Below, in pieces: positions 1-6,949 of a stretch of DNA of 29,236 bases. The first letter of the stretch is position 1; each line of letters begins with the position of its first letter. This DNA comes from JAOPZW01 sp036379935. GTDB lineage: Bacteria > Actinomycetota > Thermoleophilia > Solirubrobacterales > Solirubrobacteraceae. The stretch lies in contig DASVFT010000068.1 in assembly GCA_036379935.1 (NCBI GenBank), positions 1 to 29,236 on the forward strand, in the 5' to 3' direction. The notes under the pieces were generated by a model. It ran no database searches, was not told the origin of the DNA, and saw only the letters and a program-made list of their open reading frames with translations. A program made the translations under genes and the position numbers.

Positions 1-165
1 GAGCTCATCGCCGCGACCGACCTCGCCGACCTCCTCGTCAAGCGCGGCACCCCTTTCCGCGAGGCCCACGGCGTCGTCGCCGACCTCGTGCGCCGCGCGA
101 CCGCGGGCGAGGGCACGTTGCGCGAGCTGGCCGAGGCGGAACTCGGCCCCGAGGCGGGCGAGCTG
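1..165 (+). pseudogene. Inverted fragment of a second argH (C-terminal part)
   Basis: Frame 1 of the plus strand reads ELIAATDLADLLVKRGTPFR and continues through EAHGVVADLV to about base 165. This is the C-terminal domain of argininosuccinate lyase. It closely matches the corresponding part of the minus-strand argH at roughly 240-390, which reads DLADLLVRRGTPFREAHGVV. By eye the first ~90 bases are about 85% identical, and the match weakens after that, so this is a related gene and not an exact inverted copy. Homology stops where the minus-strand argH tail begins, and no stop codon closes the fragment. It is cut at the window edge. It could be a chimeric contig end or a real rearrangement; I favour a chimera. 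Confidence 0.75.
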
Positions 166-1470
166 CTCGCGCACGCGCGGCAGCGCGGTCCCGCCCTCGC
201 TGATCTTCGACTCCAGCCACGAGGAGCGCTCGAGCACGTCCGCCGCCTCGGCGCCGAGCGCCGGCACGGCGAGCTCGGCCAGCGATCGCCCCGATTCGAC
301 CGCCTCGCGCACCAGCCCGGCGACGACGCCATGCGCCTCACGGAACGGCGTGCCGCGCCGCACGAGCAGATCGGCGAGGTCGGTGGCGGCGATGAGCTCG
401 TCCGACGCCGCCTCGGCCATGCGCTCGCGCCGGAAGCGCGCGCCCGCGACCATGCCGGCAGCGGCGGCCAGGCACAGGCCGAGGGTGTCGACGGTGTCGA
501 AGAGGTGCTCCTTGTCCTCCTGGAGATCCTTGTTGTAGGTGAGCGGCAGGGCGTGCATCACGCCGTGCAGCGCGCTGAGGTGGGCGACGATCCGCGGCGC
601 CTTGGCCCGCAGGAGCTCGGCCGCGTCGGGGTTCTTCTTCTGGGGCATGATCGACGACCCGCTCGTCCACGCGTCGGGCAGCTCCACGAAGCCGAACTCC
701 TCCGACGACCACAGCACGAGCTCGGCGCCGAGGCGGGAGAGATGCGTGGCGCAGGTGGCCGCGGCGGCGAGGTAGTCGAGGACGAAGTCGCGGTTGGAGA
801 CGGCGTCGACCGAGTTCGGAGCCACGCGCTCGAAGCCCAGCTCCGCGGCCACCTGCGCGCGGTCGGTGTCGAAGTTCACGCCCGCCAGCGCGCCGGCCCC
901 GAGCGGAAGCGAGGCCGTCGAGCGAGCGGCGAAGTCGAAGCGGATGCGGTCGCGCTCGAGCATCCACACGTAGGCCAGCAGGTGATGGCTCAGGTAGACC
1001 GGCTGCGCGCGCTGGAGGTGCGTGTAGCCGGGCAGCGGCCAGTCGAGGTGGCGCTCGGCGGCGTCGACCAGCGCGGCCATGAGCGCGGTGACGGCTTCGA
1101 TGGCCTCGCGTGCCGCGCCGCGCGTGTAGAGCGCCACGTCGGTGGCGACCTGGTCGTTGCGCGAGCGGGCGGTGTGCAGGCGCCCGCCCACCGGGCCGGC
1201 GACCTCGGTCAGCCGCCGCTCGATGGCCATGTGGATGTCCTCGTCGTCGGGAGCGAAGGCGAAGGTGCCTTCGCGCAGCTCCCGCTCGACGGCGTCGAGC
1301 CCGGCCAGCAGCGCGTCGCGGTCGTCGTCGGCGATGACCCCGCGGGCCGCCAGCATGCGCGCGTGCGCCCGCGACTGCGCGATGTCGTGCGGCCACAGGC
1401 GGCGGTCGAAGGCGACCGACGCGTTCAGCGCCTGGAAGGCGGGGTCCTGAGGCTCGCGGAAGCGGGACAC
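1..1470 (-). CDS. argH: Argininosuccinate lyase ArgH (3' end disrupted)
   Basis: Cytoplasmic last enzyme of arginine synthesis, splitting argininosuccinate into arginine and fumarate. Visible family marks are the N-terminal SRFREPQDPAF, HTARSRNDQVATD, GYTHLQRAQPV and the fumarase/ASL signature SSIMPQKKNP near residues 272-281, whose serine lies in the catalytic loop. The C-terminal GGTALPRVREQLARL is reached near base 157, about residue 438, which is near the usual end of the family. The frame then stays open to base 1 without a stop, and those last ~50 codons are antisense to another argH fragment, so the true 3' end is missing. The GTG at 1470 is chosen because homology begins there. No Shine-Dalgarno is visible, but TACACT lies 7 nt upstream, so the mRNA may be leaderless. 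Downstream genes are not in the window. Confidence 0.9.
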   Translation of the reverse strand, partial: MSRFREPQDPAFQALNASVAFDRRLWPHDIAQSRAHARMLAARGVIADDDRDALLAGLDAVERELREGTFAFAPDDEDIHMAIERRLTEVAGPVGGRLHTARSRNDQVATDVALYTRGAAREAIEAVTALMAALVDAAERHLDWPLPGYTHLQRAQPVYLSHHLLAYVWMLERDRIRFDFAARSTASLPLGAGALAGVNFDTDRAQVAAELGFERVAPNSVDAVSNRDFVLDYLAAAATCATHLSRLGAELVLWSSEEFGFVELPDAWTSGSSIMPQKKNPDAAELLRAKAPRIVAHLSALHGVMHALPLTYNKDLQEDKEHLFDTVDTLGLCLAAAAGMVAGARFRRERMAEAASDELIAATDLADLLVRRGTPFREAHGVVAGLVREAVESGRSLAELAVPALGAEAADVLERSSWLESKISEGGTALPRVREQLARLGAEFRLGQLAQRALARGRAAHEVGDDAVGLAERGAALDEEVGEVGRGDEL

Positions 1471-1471
1471 G

Positions 1472-1579
1472 GCGGGCAGTGTAGGCGGCGGCGCGGGCGC
1501 CGCCGGGGCGGGCAGTGTAGGCGGCCGCGCGGGCGCCGCCGGGGCGGGCCTTGCAGGCGGCCGCCGCCTTGCCCTCTGG
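1472..1579. repeat. Three 36-bp direct repeats before argH, carrying a -10-like box
   Basis: Units start at 1472, 1508 and 1544. Units 1 and 2 differ at essentially one base; unit 3 is decayed. Units 1 and 2 each contain AGTGTA (1478-1483 and 1514-1519), which is TACACT on the minus strand. The copy in unit 1 sits exactly 7 nt before the argH GTG, where a leaderless -10 box should be. The array fills most of the gap between divergent argH and the membrane-protein gene. Confidence 0.85.
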
Positions 1580-1603
1580 GCCGCCGAGCCTATCGGCGAG
1601 CGC

Positions 1604-2056
1604 ATGAGGCGCCTGCTCGAACGATGGCCGCCGGCGGCGTGGCTGGCTGTCTACGTCGCCAGCCTGCTCATCCTCATCGGCGGGCGCGGGAAGTGGCCCG
1701 TCCTCGTCGCGGGGATGGTGCTGGCCGTGGGCGCCGCGGCCGCCGGCGCGTACCTCGCGCTGCGGCGCAGGCCCGGCCGGCCGCGACCGCGCGGTTTTGT
1801 GTGGACCCTCGGCGGCGTGGTGCTCTTCTACGTGCTCTGCGCGATCGCCGCGGCGTTCGTGAGTCCGCTGTACGCGCTAGCGGCGCTCGCGGCCGGCGTC
1901 ATCCCGTTCACGGCGGTGGCGCTCCTGCTGGCCATGATGCGCTCCAAGACCGTCGAGACCGAGCGCGGGATGAGGGACACCTCCGCCGACGACCACGAGG
2001 ACCCCTACCCGGGCATCGGCCTGAGCGCGCCGCGCCGAGACGTCAGCCGCCGCTGA
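1604..2056 (+). CDS. Small four-helix membrane protein of unknown function
   Basis: A 150-residue protein with four probable transmembrane segments at about residues 11-27, 31-53, 64-86 and 90-112. A basic loop (RRRPGRPRPR) lies between segments 2 and 3. The hydrophilic C-terminal tail is acidic (ADDHEDPYPGIG) and then arginine-rich. I do not recognise the family. It is divergent from argH, and its last 14 bases overlap the end of the convergent DegT-type aminotransferase. The ATG at 1604 has no Shine-Dalgarno; TATCGG lies 7 nt upstream, a weak -10-like box consistent with a leaderless message. The hydrophobic pattern and its place between two well-supported genes argue for a real gene. Confidence 0.7.
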   Translation: MRRLLERWPPAAWLAVYVASLLILIGGRGKWPVLVAGMVLAVGAAAAGAYLALRRRPGRPRPRGFVWTLGGVVLFYVLCAIAAAFVSPLYALAALAAGVIPFTAVALLLAMMRSKTVETERGMRDTSADDHEDPYPGIGLSAPRRDVSRR

Positions 2057-3179
2057 CGCCGCCGTGGCCGAGCGCCGCGGCCAGCGCGGCCGCGACGCGC
2101 GCCACCTGGCCTTCGCTCATCGACGGGAAGAAGGGCAGGGCCAGCGAGCGCGCGGCGACGTCCTCGCACACCGGGAACTCGCCCTCGCGGTGCCCGTAGC
2201 GCTCGCGATAGAAGCTCATGAGGTGGATCGCCGGCAGGTAGGGCTTGGACTGCACGCCTGCGGCGCGCAGCTCGCCGATCACCTCGTCGCGGTCGTGCCC
2301 GCGCGGAACCTGCACGACGAAGACGAACCATCCGCGGCGGTCGCCGTCCGCGTCCTCGCACGGCAGGCCGAGGCCCTCGAGGCCCGCGAGCGCCTCCCGA
2401 TACCAGCCCGCCACCCGCGCGCGATCGGCCAGCATCCCGTCCAGTCGCCGCAGCTGCTCGAGGCCAATGGCGCTGGCGATGTCGGTCAGGCGGTAGTTGA
2501 AGCCCAGACGGTCGTGGTCAAGCCAGCCCATGTCCGGCGCACGGCCCTGGTTGCGCTCGGAGTCGATGCGCTCCTTCAGCGCCGCGTCGGCCAGCGCGAC
2601 CATGCCGCCCTCGCCGGTGGTGAGCTGCTTGTTGGCGTAGAAGCCGAACGCCGCCGGGTGCCCGCGCGACCCGACGCGCCGGCCGTCGGCGTGCACGGCC
2701 CCGAGCGCCTCGCAGGCGTCCTCGACGATCGGCCGCCCCAGGCGCTCGAAGGCCGGCAGGTCGGCGGGGTAGCCGAAGATGTGGACCGGCAGCAGCGCCG
2801 TCGTGCGGTCGGTCACGGCGGCGGCCGCCGCCTCGGGATCGAGGTTCAGCGTGCGCGGGTCGATGTCGGCGAACACCGGCCGCGCGCGCTCGTAGAGCAC
2901 GACGTTGGCGCTGGCCACGAACGAGAACGGCGACGTCACCACCTCGTCGCCATCCGCGACGCCCACGGCGCGCAGCGCCAGATGCAGGCCCGCGGTGCCG
3001 CTCGACACGGCGCACGCGTGCGGCGCGCCCACCCAGTCGGCGAAGGCGCGCTCGAAGGCCGGCACGCACGGCCCCAGCGAGAGCTGCCCCGAGCGCAGGA
3101 CCTCGATCGCCGCCGCCTCCTCCTCGGGACCGAGGACGGGCTTGGCCAGCGGGATGACCTCGGTGCTCGTCTGGGTCAC
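2043..3179 (-). CDS. DegT/DnrJ/EryC1/StrS-family PLP aminotransferase
   Basis: A 378-residue fold-type I PLP enzyme of the family that usually transaminates keto groups on nucleotide sugars. It shows SSGTAGLHLALRAV (about 59-72, cofactor phosphate binding), VEDACEALG (D154, PLP pyridine nitrogen) and FGFYANKQLTTGEGG with the Schiff-base lysine at K184. Length is normal. The GTG at 3179 overlaps the stop of cimA by four bases (GTGA), so the two should be translationally coupled. No sugar-nucleotide gene is present nearby, so the sugar role is uncertain; a role on an amino- or keto-acid is possible but unproven. The 3' end overlaps the convergent membrane-protein gene. Confidence 0.9.
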   Translation of the reverse strand: MTQTSTEVIPLAKPVLGPEEEAAAIEVLRSGQLSLGPCVPAFERAFADWVGAPHACAVSSGTAGLHLALRAVGVADGDEVVTSPFSFVASANVVLYERARPVFADIDPRTLNLDPEAAAAAVTDRTTALLPVHIFGYPADLPAFERLGRPIVEDACEALGAVHADGRRVGSRGHPAAFGFYANKQLTTGEGGMVALADAALKERIDSERNQGRAPDMGWLDHDRLGFNYRLTDIASAIGLEQLRRLDGMLADRARVAGWYREALAGLEGLGLPCEDADGDRRGWFVFVVQVPRGHDRDEVIGELRAAGVQSKPYLPAIHLMSFYRERYGHREGEFPVCEDVAARSLALPFFPSMSEGQVARVAAALAAALGHGGVSGG

Positions 3180-4786
3180 GCGGCGTCGGTGGGTGCGGCC
3201 TGCTCGCGGCGTCCGCGCCGGCCGGGCTGCTCGGCGTAGGCCAGCGAGTCGACGAGCGCCTCCCAGGAGGCGGCGATGATGTTCTCGTTGACGCCGATCG
3301 AGCCCCAGACGTCGAGGCCGTCGGAGGCATCGATGAGGACGCGGGTGGTGGCGCCGGTGCCGTGGTGCTCATCGAGGATCCGCACCTTGTAGTTGACGAG
3401 CTCGATGTCCTTCAGGTGCGGGTGGATCTCGCCGATGGCGTCGCGCAGCGCCGCGTCCAGGGCATGGACGGGGCCGTTGCCCTCGGCGGTGCGCACGTAG
3501 CGGTCACCGTTGGGCGGGGGGGTCCAAATCTTGATCGTCGCCTCGGTCTCGACCTGCCCGTCGACGCGCTGCTCGACGATGACCCGCCAGGACTCCAGGC
3601 GGAAGAGCTGCTCGTAGTCGCCGGACTCCTGGCGCAGCAGCAGGTCGAAGGAGCCGTCGGCGGCCTCGAACTGGTAGCCGGCGTGCTCGAGCAGCTTGAC
3701 GCGATCGATCACGCGCTGGGCCGCGGCATCGTCGAGCTCCAGGCCGGCCGCCGACGCCCGCTCGGAGACGGTGTGGCGACCGGCGAGCTCGGAGACCAGC
3801 AGCTCGCGCGTGTTCCCCACCAGGCCGGGCTCGACGTGCTCGAAGGTCGCGCTGTCGGCCCGCACGCCGGCGACGTGCATCCCGCCCTTGTGGGCGAAGG
3901 CGTCGCGGCCGACGTAGGGCTGCGAGCGGTTCGGCGGGCGGTTGAGCAGCTCGTCGACGAAGTGGGCGGTCTCCGTGAGGCGCCCCAGCTGCTCGTCGGC
4001 CAGCACGCGAACGCCCATCTTCAGCTGGAGGTTGGCGATGATCGAGACGAGGTTGGCGTTGCCCGTGCGCTCCCCCACCCCGTTCATCGTCCCCTGCACC
4101 TGCCGCGCGCCGGCGTCGACGGCGGCCAGCGAGTTGGCCACGCCGCACTCGGCGTCGTTGTGGCAATGGATGGCCACGCGGACCTGCTCGCCGAGGGCGG
4201 CCACCGCGGCCGCCGTCGCCTCCGCGACCTGCGGTGGCAGCGACGAGCCGTTCGTGTCGCACAGGACGACCGTCTCGGCCGCCGCCCCGGCGGCCGCGCG
4301 CAGGCAGTCCAGCGCGTAGTCGCGGTCGTCGCGGAAGGCGTCGAAGAAGTGCTCGGCGTCGTAGATGACGCGCTTGCCGGCTTCCACGAGGAAGGCCACC
4401 GACTCGGCGATCATGGCCAGGTTCTCGGCGCGGTCGACGCGCACGACCTTGTCGAGGTGCAGGCCCCATGTCTTGCCCACGATCGTGCACACGGGCGCGA
4501 AGCAGCCCGCGAGCACCCGCAGGCCCTCGTCGTCGCTGGCGGCCATGCCGCGGCGGCGCGTCATGCCGAACGCGGCGATCTCGGCGTGCTCGAAGCGCTC
4601 CTCGGAGAGCAGCTCGAAGAGCTCGAGCTCCTTCGGGTTGGAGGCCGGGAAGCCGGCCTCGACGAGGTGCACGCCGAGCTCGTCGAGCTTGCGTGCGACA
4701 CGGACCTTCTCGGCCGCCGACAGCGTCAGGCCGGGGCCCTGCATGCCGTCGCGCAGCGTGGCGTCGTAGAGCTGGAGATCGGACAC
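3176..4786 (-). CDS. cimA: (R)-citramalate synthase CimA
   Basis: Condenses pyruvate with acetyl-CoA to citramalate, the threonine-independent entry to isoleucine. This 536-residue protein has the DRE-TIM metallolyase marks YDATLRDG (7-14), metal-binding HCHND (207-211) and GVGERTGN (236-243). A C-terminal LeuA-type allosteric domain covers about 390-515. The N-terminal GMQGPG differs from the GEQSPG of LeuA, and AFAHKGGMHVAGV and the length match the CimA subfamily rather than isopropylmalate synthase. It lies 103 bp after ilvE and overlaps the next aminotransferase by 4 nt. The GTG start at 4786 follows an AAAGGAA ribosome-binding site, which abuts a long inverted repeat. LeuCD and LeuB in this window could process its product. 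Confidence 0.93.
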   Translation of the reverse strand: MSDLQLYDATLRDGMQGPGLTLSAAEKVRVARKLDELGVHLVEAGFPASNPKELELFELLSEERFEHAEIAAFGMTRRRGMAASDDEGLRVLAGCFAPVCTIVGKTWGLHLDKVVRVDRAENLAMIAESVAFLVEAGKRVIYDAEHFFDAFRDDRDYALDCLRAAAGAAAETVVLCDTNGSSLPPQVAEATAAAVAALGEQVRVAIHCHNDAECGVANSLAAVDAGARQVQGTMNGVGERTGNANLVSIIANLQLKMGVRVLADEQLGRLTETAHFVDELLNRPPNRSQPYVGRDAFAHKGGMHVAGVRADSATFEHVEPGLVGNTRELLVSELAGRHTVSERASAAGLELDDAAAQRVIDRVKLLEHAGYQFEAADGSFDLLLRQESGDYEQLFRLESWRVIVEQRVDGQVETEATIKIWTPPPNGDRYVRTAEGNGPVHALDAALRDAIGEIHPHLKDIELVNYKVRILDEHHGTGATTRVLIDASDGLDVWGSIGVNENIIAASWEALVDSLAYAEQPGRRGRREQAAPTDAA

Positions 4787-4800
4787 GGCGTGGAGTTCCT

Positions 4801-4863
4801 TTCGGTAGCGGACAGGCGGACACGGAGCAGCGGCACGCGCTACGCGCGCGCGCCGCTACCGAA
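4801..4863 (-). promoter_or_regulatory. Inverted repeat in the ilvE-cimA gap abutting the cimA ribosome-binding site
   Basis: TTCGGTAGCGG (4801-4811) and CCGCTACCGAA (4853-4863) form a perfect 11-bp inverted repeat with a 41-nt GC-rich loop. On the minus-strand transcript the 3' arm runs directly into AGGAAC, the cimA Shine-Dalgarno. It may be a translational switch or an mRNA-processing structure. No U tract follows, so a simple terminator is unlikely. Function is inferred. Confidence 0.55.
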
Positions 4864-4889
4864 TTCGCCGGCCGCCTCCGGTCACGCCA

Positions 4890-5876
4890 CTAAGGAGTCC
4901 TCCGCGGGGCATCCGGCCCCGCGGTCTGAAGAACGCGGTCGGCGTCCAACCGCCCGACATCGGGCACGGGATCGAGCCACTCGCGGTAGCGCTCGGTGCG
5001 CCCGTACAGCGCGTCGTCGAACGCCTTCTGCACCGCGCGCGTGATCTCGCCCGGCTCGCCGCCGCCGATCGCGTGGTCGTCGACCTCGCGCACGGGAACG
5101 AGCTCGGCCGCCGTCCCGGTCATGTAGATCTCGTCGGCCAGGTACAGCTCGGCGCGCGCCAGGTCGCGCTCGACGACCTCGAAGCCGAGGTCGCGGGCGA
5201 TCTGGATCGCCGACTTGCGGTTGATGCCGTCGAGGATGCCGGCCGTCTGCGGCGGGGTGTAGATGCGGCCGTCGCGCACGACGAAGATGTTCTCCCCCGA
5301 GCCCTCGCACACGTGTCCGTGGTCGTCGAGGAGGATGGCCTCCTCGTAGCCTGCCTTGTGCGACTCGATCTTGGCCAGGATCGAGTTGAGGTACTGGCCT
5401 GAGGCCTTGGCGTGCGGGATCAGCGAGTCCGAGCTGATCCGCCGCCACGAGGAGACCTTGGCCCGCACCCCGTCGCGCTTGCCCTCCTCCCCCAGGTACG
5501 CCGCCCACTGCCAGACGGCGATGGCGACGTCGACCGGCGCGTCGAGCGGGAACAGCCCCATCGTGCCGTAGCCCCGGAAGACGAGCGGGCGGATGTAGCA
5601 CGACCGAAAGCCGTTGCGGCCGATCAGCTCGAGCGTGGCCTGGCGCAGCTGCTCACGCTCGAACGGGATCGGCATGTAGTAGAGCTCGGCCGACCTGTAG
5701 AGCCGGTCGACATGGTCGGCGTGGCGGAAGACCGCCGGCCCGATCTCGGTGTCGTAGCAGCGGACTCCCTCGAAGACGCCCGTGCCGTAGTGCAGGCCGT
5801 GCGTGAGTACGTGGACCTTCGCGTCCTCCCAGTTGACGAACTCTCCGTTCATCCAGATGAGGTCCGCTTGCTCCAC
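4890..5876 (-). CDS. ilvE: Branched-chain amino acid aminotransferase IlvE
   Basis: A fold-type IV PLP enzyme that interconverts branched-chain 2-oxo acids and leucine, isoleucine or valine with glutamate. This 328-residue protein shows THGLHYGTGVFEGVR (25-39), the lysine in PHAKASGQYLNS (K157, Schiff base) and CEGSGENIFVV (190-200), with E178/E179 in YEEAILLD close by. The LHYGTGVFEG pattern and the length favour BCAT over D-amino-acid aminotransferase or PabC. The GTG at 5876 follows AAGGAG with a 6-nt spacing. It starts 16 nt after the leuB stop, so leuB and ilvE form an operon. The C-terminus after about residue 300 is arginine- and proline-rich. Confidence 0.93.
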   Translation of the reverse strand: MEQADLIWMNGEFVNWEDAKVHVLTHGLHYGTGVFEGVRCYDTEIGPAVFRHADHVDRLYRSAELYYMPIPFEREQLRQATLELIGRNGFRSCYIRPLVFRGYGTMGLFPLDAPVDVAIAVWQWAAYLGEEGKRDGVRAKVSSWRRISSDSLIPHAKASGQYLNSILAKIESHKAGYEEAILLDDHGHVCEGSGENIFVVRDGRIYTPPQTAGILDGINRKSAIQIARDLGFEVVERDLARAELYLADEIYMTGTAAELVPVREVDDHAIGGGEPGEITRAVQKAFDDALYGRTERYREWLDPVPDVGRLDADRVLQTAGPDAPRRTP

Positions 5877-5892
5877 GACTCGCTCCTTGGGG

Positions 5893-6918
5893 TCAGAGGT
5901 GTGCGAGCACCGCCTGCGTCGCCTCGGCCGTGCTCGCGTTGCCGCCGAGGTCCCTGGTCCGCAAGCCCTCGTCGAGCGCGCGGTCCACCGCCGATTCTAG
6001 GGCGGCGGCCTCCGCTTGGCGACCGAGTCCGTGGCGGAGCATGAGCGCGGCCGAGAGGAACATGGCGAGCGGATTGGCGATTCCCTGCCCGGCGATGTCG
6101 GGGGCCGTGCCGTGGACGGGCTCGAAGAGGCCGGGCCCGTCGCCGCCCAGCGAGGCGCTGGGCAGCAGGCCCAGCGAGCCCGTCATGACCGAGGCTTCGT
6201 CGCTGAGGATGTCGCCGAACATGTTCTCGGTCAGGACCACGTCGAAGTGCCGCGGCGCGGTGACGAGCTTCATCGCGGTGGAGTCGACGAGCGCGTGCTC
6301 CAGCTCGATGTGCGGGAACTCGGCGCTGTGGACGCGACTGACCACCTCGCGCCACAGGCGGCTCGTCTCCAGGACGTTGGCCTTGTCGACGCTGGTGACG
6401 CGCGACCGGGCCGCTGCGAAGGCCGTGCGCGCGATGCGCTCGATCTCCGCCGACGAGTAGGCGCAGAGGTCGCTCGCCGTATCGTCGGTGCGCGTCTTCT
6501 CGCCGAAGTAGATGCCCCCGGTCAGCTCACGCACCACGAGCAGGTCGGTGCCCTGGACGACCTCGCGCCGCAGCGGGCTGGCCTCGATGAGCGCCTCCAC
6601 GGCGCGCACCGGACGCAGGTTGGCGTAGAGCCCGAGGGCCTTGCGCAGCCCCAGGAGCCCCTGCTCGGGGCGGGGCGCCGCGGGATCGGTGGTGTCCCAC
6701 CGAGGGCCGCCGACGGCGGCGAGCAGGACGGCATCGGCGGCCGCGCACGCGGCCAGCGTCTCGTCGGTCAGCGCGGTGCCGTGGGCATCGATCGACGCGC
6801 CGCCGAACGGATGCTCGGCGAAGTCGAAGTCGCCCAGCCGCGACAGGACCTCGAGAGTCGGGGCGGTGATCTCGGGACCGATCCCGTCGCCCGGTAGCAC
6901 CGCGATGCTCACAGCCAT
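5893..6918 (-). CDS. leuB: 3-Isopropylmalate dehydrogenase LeuB
   Basis: NAD-dependent oxidative decarboxylation of 3-isopropylmalate in leucine synthesis; it can also act on methylmalate from the citramalate route. At 341 residues it shows LPGDGIGPEI (8-17) and VRELTGGIYFGE (129-140, the LeuB loop). It also has VDKANVLETS, the metal-binding NMFGDILSDEAS and the nucleotide-binding GTAPDIAGQGIANP. The glycine-rich TGGIYFGE separates it from isocitrate and tartrate dehydrogenases. The ATG at 6918 lies 31 bp from the divergent histidine-kinase start, and TAAGCT sits 9 nt upstream, so the leader is very short or absent. It heads the leuB-ilvE-cimA-aminotransferase series. Confidence 0.95.
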   Translation of the reverse strand: MAVSIAVLPGDGIGPEITAPTLEVLSRLGDFDFAEHPFGGASIDAHGTALTDETLAACAAADAVLLAAVGGPRWDTTDPAAPRPEQGLLGLRKALGLYANLRPVRAVEALIEASPLRREVVQGTDLLVVRELTGGIYFGEKTRTDDTASDLCAYSSAEIERIARTAFAAARSRVTSVDKANVLETSRLWREVVSRVHSAEFPHIELEHALVDSTAMKLVTAPRHFDVVLTENMFGDILSDEASVMTGSLGLLPSASLGGDGPGLFEPVHGTAPDIAGQGIANPLAMFLSAALMLRHGLGRQAEAAALESAVDRALDEGLRTRDLGGNASTAEATQAVLAHL

Positions 6919-6927
6919 TGGTCGGGC

Positions 6928-6937
6928 AGCTTATGGT
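6928..6937. promoter_or_regulatory. Overlapping divergent -10 boxes between leuB and the histidine kinase
   Basis: Only 31 bp separate the two start codons. AGCTTATGGT contains TAAGCT on the minus strand (6933-6928, 9 nt before leuB ATG) and TATGGT on the plus strand (6932-6937, 12 nt before the kinase ATG). If both are used, the two promoters compete and both leaders are minimal. Assigned by eye. Confidence 0.45.
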
Positions 6938-6949
6938 GTCGCCGAGCCG

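Noticed and set aside
2043..3179. Nucleotide-sugar or antibiotic cluster based on the DegT gene
   Set aside because: No other sugar-nucleotide or glycosyltransferase gene is in the window.
4853..4866. GAATTC at 4861 and GAGCTC at base 1 as cloning-site scars
   Set aside because: Single hexamers occur by chance in 29 kb; no vector sequence is seen on either side.
4787..4889. T-box or isoleucine leader peptide before cimA
   Set aside because: No T-box core sequence is seen, and the short frames in the gap are not enriched in isoleucine, valine or leucine.
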